Source of the DNA: Paraburkholderia ginsengiterrae
GTDB lineage: Bacteria; Pseudomonadota; Gammaproteobacteria; Burkholderiales; Burkholderiaceae
Length of the DNA: 64,000 nucleotides
Assembly (NCBI RefSeq): GCF_001645125.1
Contig: NZ_LXKA01000065.1
Location: forward strand, 1 to 64,000
Reading direction: 5' to 3'
A model generated the notes under the pieces. It was not told where the DNA came from. It saw only the letters and a list, made by a program, of their open reading frames with translations, and did no database searches. This document shows positions 19,494-31,230 of the stretch, piece by piece (the stretch's first letter is position 1; each line of letters begins with the position of its first letter). The position numbers and the translations under genes are program-made.

Positions 19494-20219
19494 TCAGTGC
19501 ACCGCGGACATTTCCTTGTCCAGACGGTCAGCCGGCACGGCGCCGGGCAAACGGCGGCCGTCGGCAAGGAACACCGTGGGCGTGCCGTCGACGTTCATGG
19601 CGTGGCCGAGCGCCAGGTTCTTGTCGATCGCGGCGGTGTCGCAGGTGCCGGCGGCGGTGGGCGCCTGATGGTCCTGCATCCACGATTCCCAGGCCTTCGC
19701 GCGATCTGCCGAACACCAGATCGACTTCGACTTGGCGGTCGAATCCGGCGACAGAACCGGGTACAGGAAGGTGTAGACCGTTACGTTGTCGATCGACTTG
19801 AGCGTTGTTTCGAGCTGCTTGCAGTACGGGCAGTTCGGATCGGAAAACACCGCGATCTTGCGTGCGCCGTTGCCTTTCACGACCTTCACCGCGTTCGCGA
19901 ACGGCAGGCTCGCAAAGTCGATGCGGTTGGTTTCCGACAGACGCGCCTCCGTCAGATTCTTGCGCGTTTTCGCGTCGACCATGTCGCCGAGCAGCAGGTA
20001 GTCACCGTTCGCGTCGCTATAGACGATCTGCGTGCCGAGGTTCACTTCGTAAAGGCCGGCGATTGGCGACTTCGACACGCTCTTGATCGTCACGTCGGCG
20101 AGACGCGTTTGCAGCGTGGCTTTGAGCTTGTCGGTGGTCTGATCGGCCTGCGCCGAGCAGCCAATGGTGACGGCGGCGATCGCGAGCGCGGCGGCCGCCA
20201 TGCGGAAGGTCTTTTTCAT
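19494..20219 (-). CDS. dsbC: Periplasmic thiol:disulfide interchange protein DsbC
   Basis: A 241-aa secreted protein. The signal segment MKKTFRMAAAALAIAAVTIGC ends in a lipobox-like IGC. An N-terminal dimerisation domain (LYEVNLGTQIVYSDANGDYLL) follows, then the thioredoxin fold with catalytic CPYC (Cys130, Cys133) in FSDPNCPYCKQLE and the cis-Pro loop GTPTVFLADG. It isomerises wrong disulfides in the periplasm. Whether it is a lipoprotein or cleaved after AQA cannot be decided from sequence. Confidence 0.9.
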   Translation of the reverse strand: MKKTFRMAAAALAIAAVTIGCSAQADQTTDKLKATLQTRLADVTIKSVSKSPIAGLYEVNLGTQIVYSDANGDYLLLGDMVDAKTRKNLTEARLSETNRIDFASLPFANAVKVVKGNGARKIAVFSDPNCPYCKQLETTLKSIDNVTVYTFLYPVLSPDSTAKSKSIWCSADRAKAWESWMQDHQAPTAAGTCDTAAIDKNLALGHAMNVDGTPTVFLADGRRLPGAVPADRLDKEMSAVH

Positions 20220-20341
20220 GCTGAATTCCTGGGTTCAATCGCGCCCGCGGCGCGTTTTACGACATGTCCGGTCTGACTGGCAAAGCGTCCATCCGTTCAT
20301 GATACCTGTGTCGGGAGCCGCACCATGTTGGCCAGCGCGCT

Positions 20342-21514
20342 TTAACCCAGCGCGGCCGACACCAGCCAGCGCTTGATGAACGGCTGCGCGCCGACAAAAG
20401 CCATGCCGGTATTACGCAGCGCCTTGGCGAACGGACCGGGGACGGAGAAGAGTTTCTGCAGGCCGTCGGTGGCGATCATCAGCGCGCGGATGTCTTCGCG
20501 GCGCGCGCGTTCGTAGCGGCGCAGCAGCACCATGTCGCCGAGATCGCGAAACGACTCCTTGCCGGCGACGGTATCGGCTAGCGCGGCGACATCGCGCAGG
20601 CCGAGATTCATGCCCTGCCCGGCCAACGGATGAATCAGATGCGCGGCGTCGCCGACCAGCGCGACGCGCGGCGCCACCAGCCGGTCGACCGTTTGCAGCG
20701 CGAGCGGGAAGCCTTGGGCGGGCGTCACGCAGTCGAGCGCGCCGAACTGGCCGCCTGTCACACGCTCCACCTCGGCGGCAAGCTGTGCCGGATCGAGCGC
20801 GGTCAACTGCTCGGCGTGCTCGCTGCGCGCCGACCAGACCAGCGAAACGTGGCCGTCCGGCATGGGCAGGAGCGCGATGATCTCGCCGTCCTTGAACCAT
20901 TGGTAGGCGGTTTCGCCGTGCGGTTTCCCGGCCTTGAAGTTCGCGACCACGCCGGTTTGTTTGTAGTCACGCCTGTCCATCTTCGAGCCGATCTGCGCCC
21001 GCACCCAGGAATGCGCGCCGTCCGCGCCGACCACCAGATCGGCTTCGAGCACGTTACCGTTGGCGAGACCGACGCTGGCACTGTCGGCGCTCATATCGAT
21101 CGCCTGAGCGCGCGTGTCGATCCAGGTGAGATTCGGCTGAAAGCGCAGTGCCGCATCCAGCGCGCGCTCGATCACCGACGACTCGACGATCCACGCCAAT
21201 TGCGGCACTGAAGCCTGGAACGCTGAAAAATGCAGTTCGGCGTGGGCGTCGCCATAAACCCGCATGTCGTAGACCGGCCCAAGGCGCGCCAGATCGAGCG
21301 CCTGCCAGACCCGCAAACGCTCCAGCAGCGCTTGCGAACTCGACGACAGCGCGTAGACCCGCGAGTCGAAGTTGGCGCCGGCGGGCAGCGCCGCGCAGGG
21401 CTGCGCGAGCAGCGCCACGCGCAATCCGCCTTGGGTCAGCGCCAGCGCCGCGGTCTTGCCGACGAGGCCGCCGCCGATCACTGCGGCATCAAAGGTCTGG
21501 TGGTGTGCGTTCAT
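20342..21514 (-). CDS. UbiH/UbiF/VisC-family FAD monooxygenase (ubiquinone biosynthesis)
   Basis: A 390-aa flavoprotein hydroxylase: FAD dinucleotide motif VIGGGLVGKTAALAL near the N-terminus, DG motif LVVGADGAHSWVR, and the second FAD motif ALVGDAAHLIHPLAGQGMNLGLRD. The family hydroxylates the ubiquinone ring; which carbon (UbiH, UbiF or UbiI role) cannot be told from sequence. The start at 21514 removes a 53-residue upstream frame without similarity. A gap of about 122 bp separates it from dsbC downstream, so the two may be co-transcribed. Confidence 0.88.
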   Translation of the reverse strand: MNAHHQTFDAAVIGGGLVGKTAALALTQGGLRVALLAQPCAALPAGANFDSRVYALSSSSQALLERLRVWQALDLARLGPVYDMRVYGDAHAELHFSAFQASVPQLAWIVESSVIERALDAALRFQPNLTWIDTRAQAIDMSADSASVGLANGNVLEADLVVGADGAHSWVRAQIGSKMDRRDYKQTGVVANFKAGKPHGETAYQWFKDGEIIALLPMPDGHVSLVWSARSEHAEQLTALDPAQLAAEVERVTGGQFGALDCVTPAQGFPLALQTVDRLVAPRVALVGDAAHLIHPLAGQGMNLGLRDVAALADTVAGKESFRDLGDMVLLRRYERARREDIRALMIATDGLQKLFSVPGPFAKALRNTGMAFVGAQPFIKRWLVSAALG

Positions 21515-21594
21515 CCGCGCATTATAGCTGCGGGGGTTGCGGGGGACGGATCGGCGCGGGCGGCATTTGAGCCCGGGCAACACTCCGATGCGCC

Positions 21595-21957
21595 CTAATG
21601 TCCCACCGCGGCGTGTGCCGCGTTCGCTTCGCGCAGCCGCATGAATTCGCGGTCGTACGACAGAAGCCGCCACGCGCTCGCCTCAAGTTCGCTTTTGCGG
21701 TCACGCTGGTCGCTGCGCACGGCACAGTCGGGGAAATGGCGGTCGTATTCACGCCACAGGGAGTCGAGGTCGTTGGTATCGGCGAACTTCGCGATGCGCT
21801 GTTTATCGTTCAGCGTCAAACGGCTCGTCAGGCATTCGACCGTCTGCCGATCCGTGTTCGCCTGAGCGTCGTCGAAATTGCGCGACACCCAATTCACGAC
21901 GACCACGCCTACCAATGCCACGGCCAAGCCCGTCCCCAACCAACCAATTGTTCGCAT
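21595..21957 (-). CDS. Membrane-anchored hypothetical protein (120 aa)
   Basis: A 120-aa protein starting MRTIGWLGTGLAVALVGVVV: one N-terminal hydrophobic segment (about residues 4-23) followed by a charged soluble domain with two cysteines (VECLTSRL and HFPDCAVRS). I do not recognise the family. The layout suggests a periplasmic domain tethered to the inner membrane, with the cysteines possibly disulfide-bonded. It precedes the UbiH-family gene on the same strand with an 80-bp gap. Confidence 0.65.
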   Translation of the reverse strand: MRTIGWLGTGLAVALVGVVVVNWVSRNFDDAQANTDRQTVECLTSRLTLNDKQRIAKFADTNDLDSLWREYDRHFPDCAVRSDQRDRKSELEASAWRLLSYDREFMRLREANAAHAAVGH

Positions 21958-22276
21958 TTTTATCCCCGGAATGTGGGCTCTAGCGGCCCTGATCCGGCGA
22001 TTCTACAGCGCTCCCGAGCAATTGTTACCAAATAGTAAGATTTTGCCCCCAACCCGAGGCACTGCTTTCCCGTTCACGCTCCGGTGAGCCGATCCGAACG
22101 GGTTACAATTACGCCTTTCGTGAAAACTCGCACCCCGTCGTTGAGCTCACGCCCCGATCCGGTGTCTTGCCCCGCTCCGCTGCGTGTCTCTGACACGCCA
22201 ACCGCGCAGACTTCCCAAGTCCTGCACACAGCGTCGAGCGCATCACGCAACTTACTGATTCACTGAAGGAATTTTC
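21958..22276. other. Intergenic region between divergent genes
   Basis: This 319-bp gap must contain the ychF promoter. A TACAAT -10-like hexamer (22104-22109) has no good -35 partner. CCCGTTC (22069-22075) and GAACGGG (22096-22102) form an inverted repeat just upstream of it that could be an operator. Nothing else is recognisable. Confidence 0.35.
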
Positions 22277-23371
22277 ATGAGCCTCCAATGCGGCATCGTC
22301 GGCCTGCCTAACGTCGGCAAGTCCACCCTGTTCAATGCGCTGACCAAGGCGGGTATCGCCGCCGAAAACTATCCGTTCTGCACGATCGAGCCGAACGTCG
22401 GCATTGTCGAGGTGCCGGACGCCCGTCTGAAGGCGCTTGCCGAAATCGTCAAGCCGGAGCGCATCCTGCCGGCGGTGGTGGAGTTCGTCGATATCGCCGG
22501 TCTCGTGGCCGGTGCGAGCAAGGGCGAAGGCCTCGGCAACCAGTTCCTCGCCAACATCCGCGAAACCGATGCGATCACGCACGTGGTGCGCTGTTTTGAA
22601 GACGAGAACGTGATTCACGTCGCGAACAAGATCGACCCGCTGTCGGATATCGAAGTGATCAACACCGAACTGGCGCTGGCCGACCTCGCAACGGTCGAAA
22701 AGGCGCTGGCGCGCTATTCGAAGGCGGCCAAGTCGGGCAACGACAAGGAAGCGGTCAAGAACGCCGCCGTGCTGGAAAAGGTGCGCGCCCAGCTCGACCA
22801 GGCCAAGCCGGTCCGTGCGCTCGACCTGACCGACGAAGAAAAGGCCACGCTCAAGCCGTTCTGTCTGATCACTGCCAAGCCGACCATGTACGTCGCCAAC
22901 GTGAAGGAGGACGGCTTCGAGAACAATCCGCATCTCGACGCGGTCACGAAATTCGCCGCGGCGGAAAACGCGCCGGTGGTGGCCGTGTGCGCCGCGATCG
23001 AAGCGGAAATCGCCGACCTCGACGAAGCCGACATGGAAGTGTTCCTCGCCGACATGGGCATGCACGAGCCCGGCCTGAACCGCGTGATTCGCGCGGGCTT
23101 CAAGCTGCTCGGCCTGCAAACGTACTTCACGGCGGGCGTGAAGGAAGTGCGCGCGTGGACGATCCATATCGGCGACACCGCGCCGCAAGCGGCCGGCGCG
23201 ATTCACACCGACTTCGAGCGCGGCTTCATTCGTGCGCAGACGATCGCGTTCAACGACTACATCACGTACAAGGGTGAACAAGGCGCGAAAGAAGCCGGCA
23301 AGATGCGCGCGGAAGGCAAGGAATACGTCGTGCACGACGGTGACGTGATGAACTTCCTGTTCAACGTCTAA
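22277..23371 (+). CDS. ychF: Redox-regulated ATPase YchF (OBG family)
   Basis: A 364-aa protein of the universal YchF/Ola1 family: P-loop [15 protein letters not shown] at the N-terminus, switch region [18 protein letters not shown], the atypical G4 motif NVKED (which in this family gives ATP rather than GTP preference), a coiled-coil insertion around residues 120-180, and a C-terminal TGS domain. It binds ribosomes and is linked to the oxidative stress response. GAAGGAA precedes the start. Confidence 0.96.
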   Translation: MSLQCGIVGLPNVGKSTLFNALTKAGIAAENYPFCTIEPNVGIVEVPDARLKALAEIVKPERILPAVVEFVDIAGLVAGASKGEGLGNQFLANIRETDAITHVVRCFEDENVIHVANKIDPLSDIEVINTELALADLATVEKALARYSKAAKSGNDKEAVKNAAVLEKVRAQLDQAKPVRALDLTDEEKATLKPFCLITAKPTMYVANVKEDGFENNPHLDAVTKFAAAENAPVVAVCAAIEAEIADLDEADMEVFLADMGMHEPGLNRVIRAGFKLLGLQTYFTAGVKEVRAWTIHIGDTAPQAAGAIHTDFERGFIRAQTIAFNDYITYKGEQGAKEAGKMRAEGKEYVVHDGDVMNFLFNV

Positions 23372-23451
23372 GTCCGCGTTCCGGCTTTGACGCCGGGCGG
23401 CCACGGGTGAAAGCCTCAGCGCCGCCGCCCGCAGCCTTGGAACTCACGAGA

Positions 23452-23484
23452 AGAGCCCGCGCCACGCGGGCTCTTTGTTTTGTT
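23452..23484 (+). terminator. Intrinsic terminator of ychF
   Basis: AGAGCCCGCG (23452-23461) and CGCGGGCTCT (23465-23474) form a 10-bp stem with a 3-base loop, followed by TTGTTTTGTT. Confidence 0.88.
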
Positions 23485-23651
23485 GGCCGCCACTTGCGTT
23501 TTCTGGCGCCGACTGTTTCCGTTTTGTGACACCGATGTTAGATTGCGGCATCCGGTATTCGTCAAAAGCGGCCCGCGCCGCCCGGCTATCGACTCCGGAT
23601 TGTCATCGAACACCAATAGAATCGCGCGATTCGCATCCGGGAGACCAATCG

Positions 23652-24977
23652 ATGAGTTTGAAGACGTTAGTCCGTTCGCTTTCCGTGGCAGCCGTGTTGA
23701 GCATCGGCGTCAGTCAGGCGGCCCAGGCCGCAACCGAAATCCAGTTCTGGCACGCCATGGAAGCCGCGCTGGGCGAGCGTCTGAACGACATCGCCAACGC
23801 GTTTAACGCGTCGCAAAGCGACTACAAGATCGTGCCAGTGTTCAAAGGCGCCTACGACCAGACGCTCGCCGCCGGCATTGCGGCTTATCGCAGCGGCAAC
23901 GCGCCGGCGATTCTGCAGGTCTATGAAGTCGGCACCGCCACGATGATGCAGGCGAAAAAGGCCGTGATTCCGGTCTCGGATGTGTTCAAGCAGGCGGGCG
24001 TGCCGCTCGACGAAAAAGCCTTCGTGCCGACCATCGCGAGCTATTACAGCGACGCCAAAACCGGCGAGCTGATCTCCATGCCGTTCAATAGCTCGACGCC
24101 GGTGCTGTACTACAACAAGGACGCCTTCAAGAAAGCCGGCCTCGACCCGAACCAGCCGCCGAAAACATGGGCTGAATTGCAGGTCGACGCGCAGAAGCTG
24201 AAAGCCTCCGGCATGACGTGCGGCTATTCGTCCGGCTGGCAAAGCTGGATTCAACTCGAAAACTTCAGCGCCTGGAACGGCGTGCCGTTCGCGTCGAAGG
24301 ACAACGGCTTCGGCGGCCCGGACGCCGAGCTGGAGTTCAACAAGCAGTTGCAGGTCGCGCATATCCAGTTCCTGCAGAACATGGAAAAGGACGGCACGTT
24401 CACCTATGTCGGCCGCAAGGACGAACCGGTGTCGAAGTTCTATAGCGGCGACTGCGGCATCATCACGAACTCGTCGGGATCGCTCGCCACGATCAAGAAA
24501 TACGCCAAGTTCAATTTCGGCACCGGCATGATGCCGTACGACGCCAGCGTGAAGGGCGCGCCGCAGAACGCGATTATCGGCGGGGCCAGCCTGTGGGTGT
24601 TGTCGGGCAAGGATCCGGCCGTGTACAAGGGCGTAGCGAAATTCCTCGCGTATCTGTCGTCGGCGCCGGTTGCGGCGAAGTGGCACCAGGACACCGGCTA
24701 TCTGCCGGTCACGACCGCCGCGTATCAATTGACGCAGCAGCAAGGCTTCTACGAGAAGAACCCAGGCAGCGACACCGCCATCAAGCAGATGCTCAACAAG
24801 CCGCCTCTGCCGTACACGAAGGGCCTGCGTCTGGGCAACATGCCGCAGATCCGCACCATCATCGACGAAGAGCTCGAACAGGTCTGGGCGCAGAAGAAGA
24901 CACCGCAACAGGCGCTCGACTCGTCCGTGTCGCGTGGCGATGAACTGCTGCGCCGCTTCGAGAAAGCCGGCAGCTAA
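23652..24977 (+). CDS. ugpB: sn-glycerol-3-phosphate ABC transporter, substrate-binding protein
   Basis: A 441-aa family 1 extracellular solute-binding protein. The signal peptide [19 protein letters not shown] ends AQA before [19 protein letters not shown]. Conserved blocks include [45 protein letters not shown] and [19 protein letters not shown], matching UgpB. GGGAGA precedes the ATG at 23652. It captures glycerol-3-phosphate or glycerophosphodiesters in the periplasm. A strong hairpin separates it from ugpA, consistent with extra expression of the binding protein. Confidence 0.93.
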   Translation: MSLKTLVRSLSVAAVLSIGVSQAAQAATEIQFWHAMEAALGERLNDIANAFNASQSDYKIVPVFKGAYDQTLAAGIAAYRSGNAPAILQVYEVGTATMMQAKKAVIPVSDVFKQAGVPLDEKAFVPTIASYYSDAKTGELISMPFNSSTPVLYYNKDAFKKAGLDPNQPPKTWAELQVDAQKLKASGMTCGYSSGWQSWIQLENFSAWNGVPFASKDNGFGGPDAELEFNKQLQVAHIQFLQNMEKDGTFTYVGRKDEPVSKFYSGDCGIITNSSGSLATIKKYAKFNFGTGMMPYDASVKGAPQNAIIGGASLWVLSGKDPAVYKGVAKFLAYLSSAPVAAKWHQDTGYLPVTTAAYQLTQQQGFYEKNPGSDTAIKQMLNKPPLPYTKGLRLGNMPQIRTIIDEELEQVWAQKKTPQQALDSSVSRGDELLRRFEKAGS

Positions 24978-24990
24978 GCCAGCGCCGCCG

Positions 24991-25018
24991 GGGTTTCGGC
25001 GCCCTCGCGCCGAAACCC
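24991..25018 (+). repeat. Perfect 12-bp hairpin between ugpB and ugpA
   Basis: GGGTTTCGGCGC (24991-25002), loop CCTC, GCGCCGAAACCC (25007-25018). No T-tract follows, and the ugpA start is 30 bases downstream. Such stems after a binding-protein gene usually protect the upstream mRNA from 3' exonucleases or attenuate downstream expression. Confidence 0.8.
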
Positions 25019-25048
25019 GTAGTGGCGGCGGAACCCCGGGAATTATCG

Positions 25049-25933
25049 ATGGAAAAGCGCTCCAGCTTCGGCACCAGCCTGCTGCCCTATCTGCTCGTCG
25101 CGCCGCAGCTCGCGATCACGGTGCTGTTCTTCCTGTGGCCGGCCGGCGAGGCGCTCTGGCAATCCACACAGAGCCAGGACGCGTTCGGCACATCGAGCGA
25201 GTTCGTCGGACTCGCCAACTTCAAGCAGTTGTTCGCCGATCCGCTTTATCTGTCGTCGTTCAATACGACGCTGATTTTCTGCGCGCTCGTCACCGTCTCG
25301 GGACTCGTGATTTCGTTGCTGCTGGCCATGTGCGCCGATCGCGTGACGCGCGGTGCAAAGGTTTATCAGACGCTCCTGATCTGGCCGTATGCGGTGGCGC
25401 CCGCCATTGCCGCGGTGCTGTGGTCGTTCCTGTTCAACCCGAGCATCGGCCTCGTGACGTACGCGCTCGCGAAGCAAGGCATCGTGTGGAATCACGCATT
25501 GAACGCGGGTCAGGCGATGTTTCTGGTGGTGCTCGCGTCCGTCTGGAAACAGGTCAGCTATAACTTCCTGTTTTTCTATGCGGGCTTGCAGGCGATTCCA
25601 CGCTCGCTCATCGAAGCGGCCGCAATCGACGGCGCGGGACCGGTGCGGCGCTTTTTCGGCATTGCGCTGCCGCTGCTGTCGCCGACCAGTTTCTTCCTGC
25701 TGGTGATCAACATCACCTATGCCTTCTTCGACACGTTCCCGGTGATCGACGCCGCCACCGGCGGCGGCCCCGCGCAATCGACCCGCACGCTGATCTACAA
25801 GATCTTCGCCGAAGGTTTCCAGGGGCTCGACATCGGCAGTTCGGGCGCGCAGTCGGTGGTCCTGATGGTGATCGTCGTGGCGTTGACCGTCGTGCAATTC
25901 CGCTTCATCGAACGCAGGGTTCAATACTCATGA
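25049..25933 (+). CDS. ugpA: sn-glycerol-3-phosphate ABC transporter permease UgpA
   Basis: A 294-aa inner-membrane permease with about six hydrophobic segments and the binding-protein-dependent permease EAA loop [27 protein letters not shown]. The ATG at 25049 starts [14 protein letters not shown]. It overlaps ugpE by four bases (ATGA), so the two are translationally coupled subunits of one transporter. Confidence 0.93.
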   Translation: MEKRSSFGTSLLPYLLVAPQLAITVLFFLWPAGEALWQSTQSQDAFGTSSEFVGLANFKQLFADPLYLSSFNTTLIFCALVTVSGLVISLLLAMCADRVTRGAKVYQTLLIWPYAVAPAIAAVLWSFLFNPSIGLVTYALAKQGIVWNHALNAGQAMFLVVLASVWKQVSYNFLFFYAGLQAIPRSLIEAAAIDGAGPVRRFFGIALPLLSPTSFFLLVINITYAFFDTFPVIDAATGGGPAQSTRTLIYKIFAEGFQGLDIGSSGAQSVVLMVIVVALTVVQFRFIERRVQYS

Positions 25934-26775
25934 TCGAGAACCGCCGCGGTTTCGACCTGTTCTGCCACGCGGTGCTGATTCTCGGCGTCGTGCTGGTGGT
26001 GTTTCCGGTGTACGTCGCGTTCTGCGCGGCGACCATGAGCGAGCACGAGGTGTTCAGCGTGCCGCTCTCGCTAGTGCCGAGCACGCATCTGTTCGAGAAC
26101 ATCGCGACGGTCTGGTCGCAAGGCAGCGGCAACGCGGCGGCGCCGTTCGGCCGCATGCTGTTCAACAGCCTCGTGATGGCGCTGGTGATTTCGATCGGCA
26201 AGATTGCCATCTCGATGATCTCGGCGTACGCGATCGTGTTTTTCCGCTTTCCGTTTCGCAATCTGTCGTTCTGGCTGATCTTCATCACGCTGATGCTGCC
26301 GGTCGAAGTGCGGATCTTTCCGACCGTGCAGGTCGTGTCGTCGGTGCATCTGAGCAACACCTATAGCGGCTTGACGTTGCCGCTGATCGCGTCGGCCACC
26401 GCGACGTTCCTGTTCCGCCAGTTCTTCATGACGCTGCCGGACGAATTGATGGAAGCGGCACGCATCGACGGCGCGGGCGCCATGCGATTTTTCTGGGACG
26501 TCGTTCTGCCGCTGTCGAAGACGAATATGGCGGCGCTCTTCGTGATCACGTTCATCTACGGCTGGAATCAGTACCTGTGGCCGATCCTGATCACGAGCCA
26601 GCAATCGCTGACCACGGCCGTGGTCGGCATCAAGAGCATGATCGCCTCGGGCGACACCGCGACCGAATGGCATCTCGTCATGACCGCGACGTTGCTCGCC
26701 ATGCTGCCGCCGCTTGCGGTCGTACTGACCATGCAGCGCTGGTTCGTGCGCGGGTTGGTGGACTCGGAGAAATAA
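25930..26775 (+). CDS. ugpE: sn-glycerol-3-phosphate ABC transporter permease UgpE
   Basis: A 281-aa permease with six predicted membrane spans and the EAA loop [26 protein letters not shown] contacting the ATPase. It starts within the ugpA stop codon (ATGA overlap). It is the partner of UgpA in the transmembrane channel. Confidence 0.93.
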   Translation: MIENRRGFDLFCHAVLILGVVLVVFPVYVAFCAATMSEHEVFSVPLSLVPSTHLFENIATVWSQGSGNAAAPFGRMLFNSLVMALVISIGKIAISMISAYAIVFFRFPFRNLSFWLIFITLMLPVEVRIFPTVQVVSSVHLSNTYSGLTLPLIASATATFLFRQFFMTLPDELMEAARIDGAGAMRFFWDVVLPLSKTNMAALFVITFIYGWNQYLWPILITSQQSLTTAVVGIKSMIASGDTATEWHLVMTATLLAMLPPLAVVLTMQRWFVRGLVDSEK

Positions 26776-26852
26776 GCCGTTTCATGGCGAACTCCGGCAT
26801 TCAAATCAGGAACACCGCGCTACGCGGCACGCAACGAAAAGGCTAGAACGGC

Positions 26853-27953
26853 ATGGCTGCACTGACTCTGCAAGGCGTTAAAAAAACCTACGACGGCAAA
26901 CAGTTCGTGCTGCACGGCATCGACGTGAACGTCTCCGACGGTGAATTCATCGTGATGGTCGGCCCGTCCGGTTGTGGCAAATCGACCTTGTTGCGGATGG
27001 TGGCGGGACTCGAGCGCATCTCCGAGGGCAGCATTTCGATCGCCGGCAAGGTGGTCAACGAACTGGAGCCGAAGGATCGCAACATCGCGATGGTGTTCCA
27101 GAACTACGCGCTGTATCCGCACATGAGCGTGGCCGAAAACATGGGCTACGCACTGAAGATCGCGGGCGTCGAGCGCGGCCAGATTCACAGGCGCGTGCAG
27201 TCTGCCGCGCAGATTCTTGAACTCGAAGCACTGTTGCAACGCAAGCCGCGCGAGTTGTCAGGCGGCCAGCGGCAACGCGTCGCGATGGGCCGCGCGATTG
27301 TGCGCGAGCCGGCCGTGTTTCTGTTCGACGAACCCCTGTCGAACCTCGACGCGCGCCTGCGCGTGCAGATGCGTCTTGAAATCCAGCGTCTGCATTCCCG
27401 GCTTGCCACTACGAGTCTGTACGTCACGCACGATCAGATCGAAGCGATGACGCTGGCGCAACGCGTGATCGTGATGAACAAGGGCCACGCGGAACAGATC
27501 GGCGCGCCGACCGAGGTCTACGAACGGCCGGCCACGGTGTTCGTGGCGAGCTTCATCGGCTCGCCGGGGATGAATCTGCTGGAAGGCCGCGTGTCCGACG
27601 ACGGCGCGACATTCGACGTGGCCGGCAACGGCCCGAAGCTGCCGCTCACAGGCGTGCCGCCGATCGGCCGCGAAGTCGCCAAGGGACGCGAATGGGTGCT
27701 CGGCATTCGCCCGGAACATATGAACGGGGATACAAACGCGGGTCGGGCGGACGCACCGCATGCAACCCTCACCGTCGATTCCTGCGAACTGCTAGGCGCG
27801 GACAATCTCGCGCATGGCCGCTGGGGCAAGCATGACGTGACGGTGCGCCTGCCGCACGCGCATCGGCCCGCGGCGGGCGAAGCGCTGCAGGTGGCACTGC
27901 CCGCGCAGCATCTGCACTTCTTCGATCCGGCGAGCGGACGGCGCGCGAACTGA
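26853..27953 (+). CDS. ugpC: sn-glycerol-3-phosphate ABC transporter ATPase UgpC
   Basis: A 366-aa MalK-type ATPase: Walker A VGPSGCGKSTLLRMV, Q-loop VFQNYALYPHM, signature LSGGQRQRVAMGRAI, Walker B VFLFDEPLSNLDA and H-loop YVTHDQIEA. A C-terminal TOBE region (WVLGIRPEHM) probably senses regulators. It powers UgpABE. A 12-bp tandem repeat begins within its stop codon. Confidence 0.93.
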   Translation: MAALTLQGVKKTYDGKQFVLHGIDVNVSDGEFIVMVGPSGCGKSTLLRMVAGLERISEGSISIAGKVVNELEPKDRNIAMVFQNYALYPHMSVAENMGYALKIAGVERGQIHRRVQSAAQILELEALLQRKPRELSGGQRQRVAMGRAIVREPAVFLFDEPLSNLDARLRVQMRLEIQRLHSRLATTSLYVTHDQIEAMTLAQRVIVMNKGHAEQIGAPTEVYERPATVFVASFIGSPGMNLLEGRVSDDGATFDVAGNGPKLPLTGVPPIGREVAKGREWVLGIRPEHMNGDTNAGRADAPHATLTVDSCELLGADNLAHGRWGKHDVTVRLPHAHRPAAGEALQVALPAQHLHFFDPASGRRAN

Positions 27954-27999
27954 CGTCACCCCGGACGTCACCCCGGACATCACCGCGGACATGACGGCC
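27952..27999 (+). repeat. Four tandem 12-bp repeats after ugpC
   Basis: Two exact copies of GACGTCACCCCG (27952-27963, 27964-27975) are followed by GACATCACCGCG (27976-27987) and a decayed GACATGACGGCC (27988-27999). The first copy overlaps the ugpC stop. It looks like slippage expansion; copy number may vary among strains. Confidence 0.85.
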
Positions 28000-28206
28000 A
28001 ACACCCTTTGCCGTCTCCCCCCCGCCCCGAAGTACAATGCCACCTGAACAAACCGCCCGTGCGCGGAGCGTCGCGAGGTTAAACACCGCGCCCGACGCCG
28101 CGCCGGCCGGCGCCGGGCGCTCCGCCCGGCCATGACACCGGTTACCCTTCCACCCACGACCGCTCGCCCCCATGCGGCTGGCGTCGTCAACGTCTATTGC
28201 AAGCAA

Positions 28207-29874
<1,668 letters not shown>

Positions 29875-30026
29875 AGCCAGACTTGGTGGCCGCCCGTCGC
29901 CCGACGGGCGCCAAGGCACACGCATTGCGTGCGTCGGCGTGAAACCTGTCGTCGCGGCGGGACGCACCTGTTCCTCCCGAACGAGCACGGATAGCGCACG
30001 CCGAACCTGTGGGCGAGGAGGCAAGC

Positions 30027-31148
30027 ATGGCGATGTCGAAGGGCCAGCGCTGGATTGTGGCTGTCGTCGGCGTGCTGCTCGTGCTTCTCGTCGTCGCGGT
30101 CGGCGCCCTGCAATTCGCGCAGCGCGAAGTCAGGGCGCGCGTGATCGCGGCACTCGGCCCATTGGGCAGCGTCGAACGCATCGACGTTGGCCTCACCTCG
30201 CTCCATCTCACCCACGTCATCATTAAAGCGCCGCCTGGCTGGCCGGCCGGCGATCCGCTCAGAGCGGACGAGATCACGCTGACGCCCGACATTCGTGATC
30301 TGCTCGCGCGGCGCATGCACATACGCAGCGTGGTGGTGCGCGGCTTCGACCTGGCCGCGCTGCGCACGAAAGACGGCGAGATCCGCTTGCTGCCCAAACT
30401 GCGCGAATCGGTGGAGAAGTCCGACGAACCGGCCAGCGGCGTGACGGCGCCCACCTCACGCGAAAAATGGGTCGATCACATCCGCTTCGAGCAGGGCAAC
30501 TTCCACTTCTACGACGCGAGCGTCGGACCGCCGGCATTCAAGGTGACGGTCAGCAACGCCCACGCGAGCGTCGACAATCTGCGCCTACCCGCGCTCACTG
30601 AGCCGACCAGCGTCGACGTCACCGGCTCGATCAAAGGCCCGGCGCATACCGGCACGGTGTCGTTCAGCGGCTGGATCAAGATCGCCAGCAAGGATTCGCA
30701 GACCACGAGTCAACTGCGCGGCGTCGACATCGCGATGCTCGATCCGTATCTGGTGAAAAAAGCCGGCGCCAAAGCGCAAGTGACGGGTGGCACGGTCGAT
30801 CTGACGATCGAATCGACGGTGCGCAACTATCAGTTGCACGCCCCCGGCACGCTGACGGTCCACAATCTGCAGCTTGCCGACAGCGGCAATCCGCTCGACA
30901 CGTTCATGTCGATTCCGACCAAGGCGGCCGTCGCCGCGCTCAAGTCGCACAACGGTGACATCACACTGCATTTCGTGTTGGACGGGGATTTGCGCGACCC
31001 GAAATTCTCGGTGCAGGAAGGGCTGATGAAGCGCATCGGCGCCGGATTCGCCAAGGCGCTCGGCGTGAGCGTCGAAGACGTGGCGAAAGGCGCGGGAGAA
31101 ACCGTGAAAGGCTTGGGTAACGCGTTGAAAAATCTGCTGGGTCAGTAG
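30027..31148 (+). CDS. AsmA/DUF748-like membrane-anchored protein
   Basis: A 373-aa protein with one N-terminal membrane segment (IVAVVGVLLVLLVVAVGAL) followed by a beta-rich periplasmic domain resembling the AsmA-like DUF748 family (LHLTHVIIKAPPGW, ADEITLTPDIRDLL, FEQGNFHFYDAS). The C-terminus is amphipathic (KGAGETVKGLGNALKNLLG). AsmA-like proteins are implicated in phospholipid or outer-membrane transport, but no function is proven for this subgroup. GAGGAGG sits seven bases before the ATG at 30027. Confidence 0.65.
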   Translation: MAMSKGQRWIVAVVGVLLVLLVVAVGALQFAQREVRARVIAALGPLGSVERIDVGLTSLHLTHVIIKAPPGWPAGDPLRADEITLTPDIRDLLARRMHIRSVVVRGFDLAALRTKDGEIRLLPKLRESVEKSDEPASGVTAPTSREKWVDHIRFEQGNFHFYDASVGPPAFKVTVSNAHASVDNLRLPALTEPTSVDVTGSIKGPAHTGTVSFSGWIKIASKDSQTTSQLRGVDIAMLDPYLVKKAGAKAQVTGGTVDLTIESTVRNYQLHAPGTLTVHNLQLADSGNPLDTFMSIPTKAAVAALKSHNGDITLHFVLDGDLRDPKFSVQEGLMKRIGAGFAKALGVSVEDVAKGAGETVKGLGNALKNLLGQ

Positions 31149-31230
31149 GCGCGCGCTGGCGCCTGAGCAGAAGCGAAGCGGCGCCGCTGGAACGCAGACA
31201 CGCCGCCTTGCTGCTGGAAACGCGTGAAAA

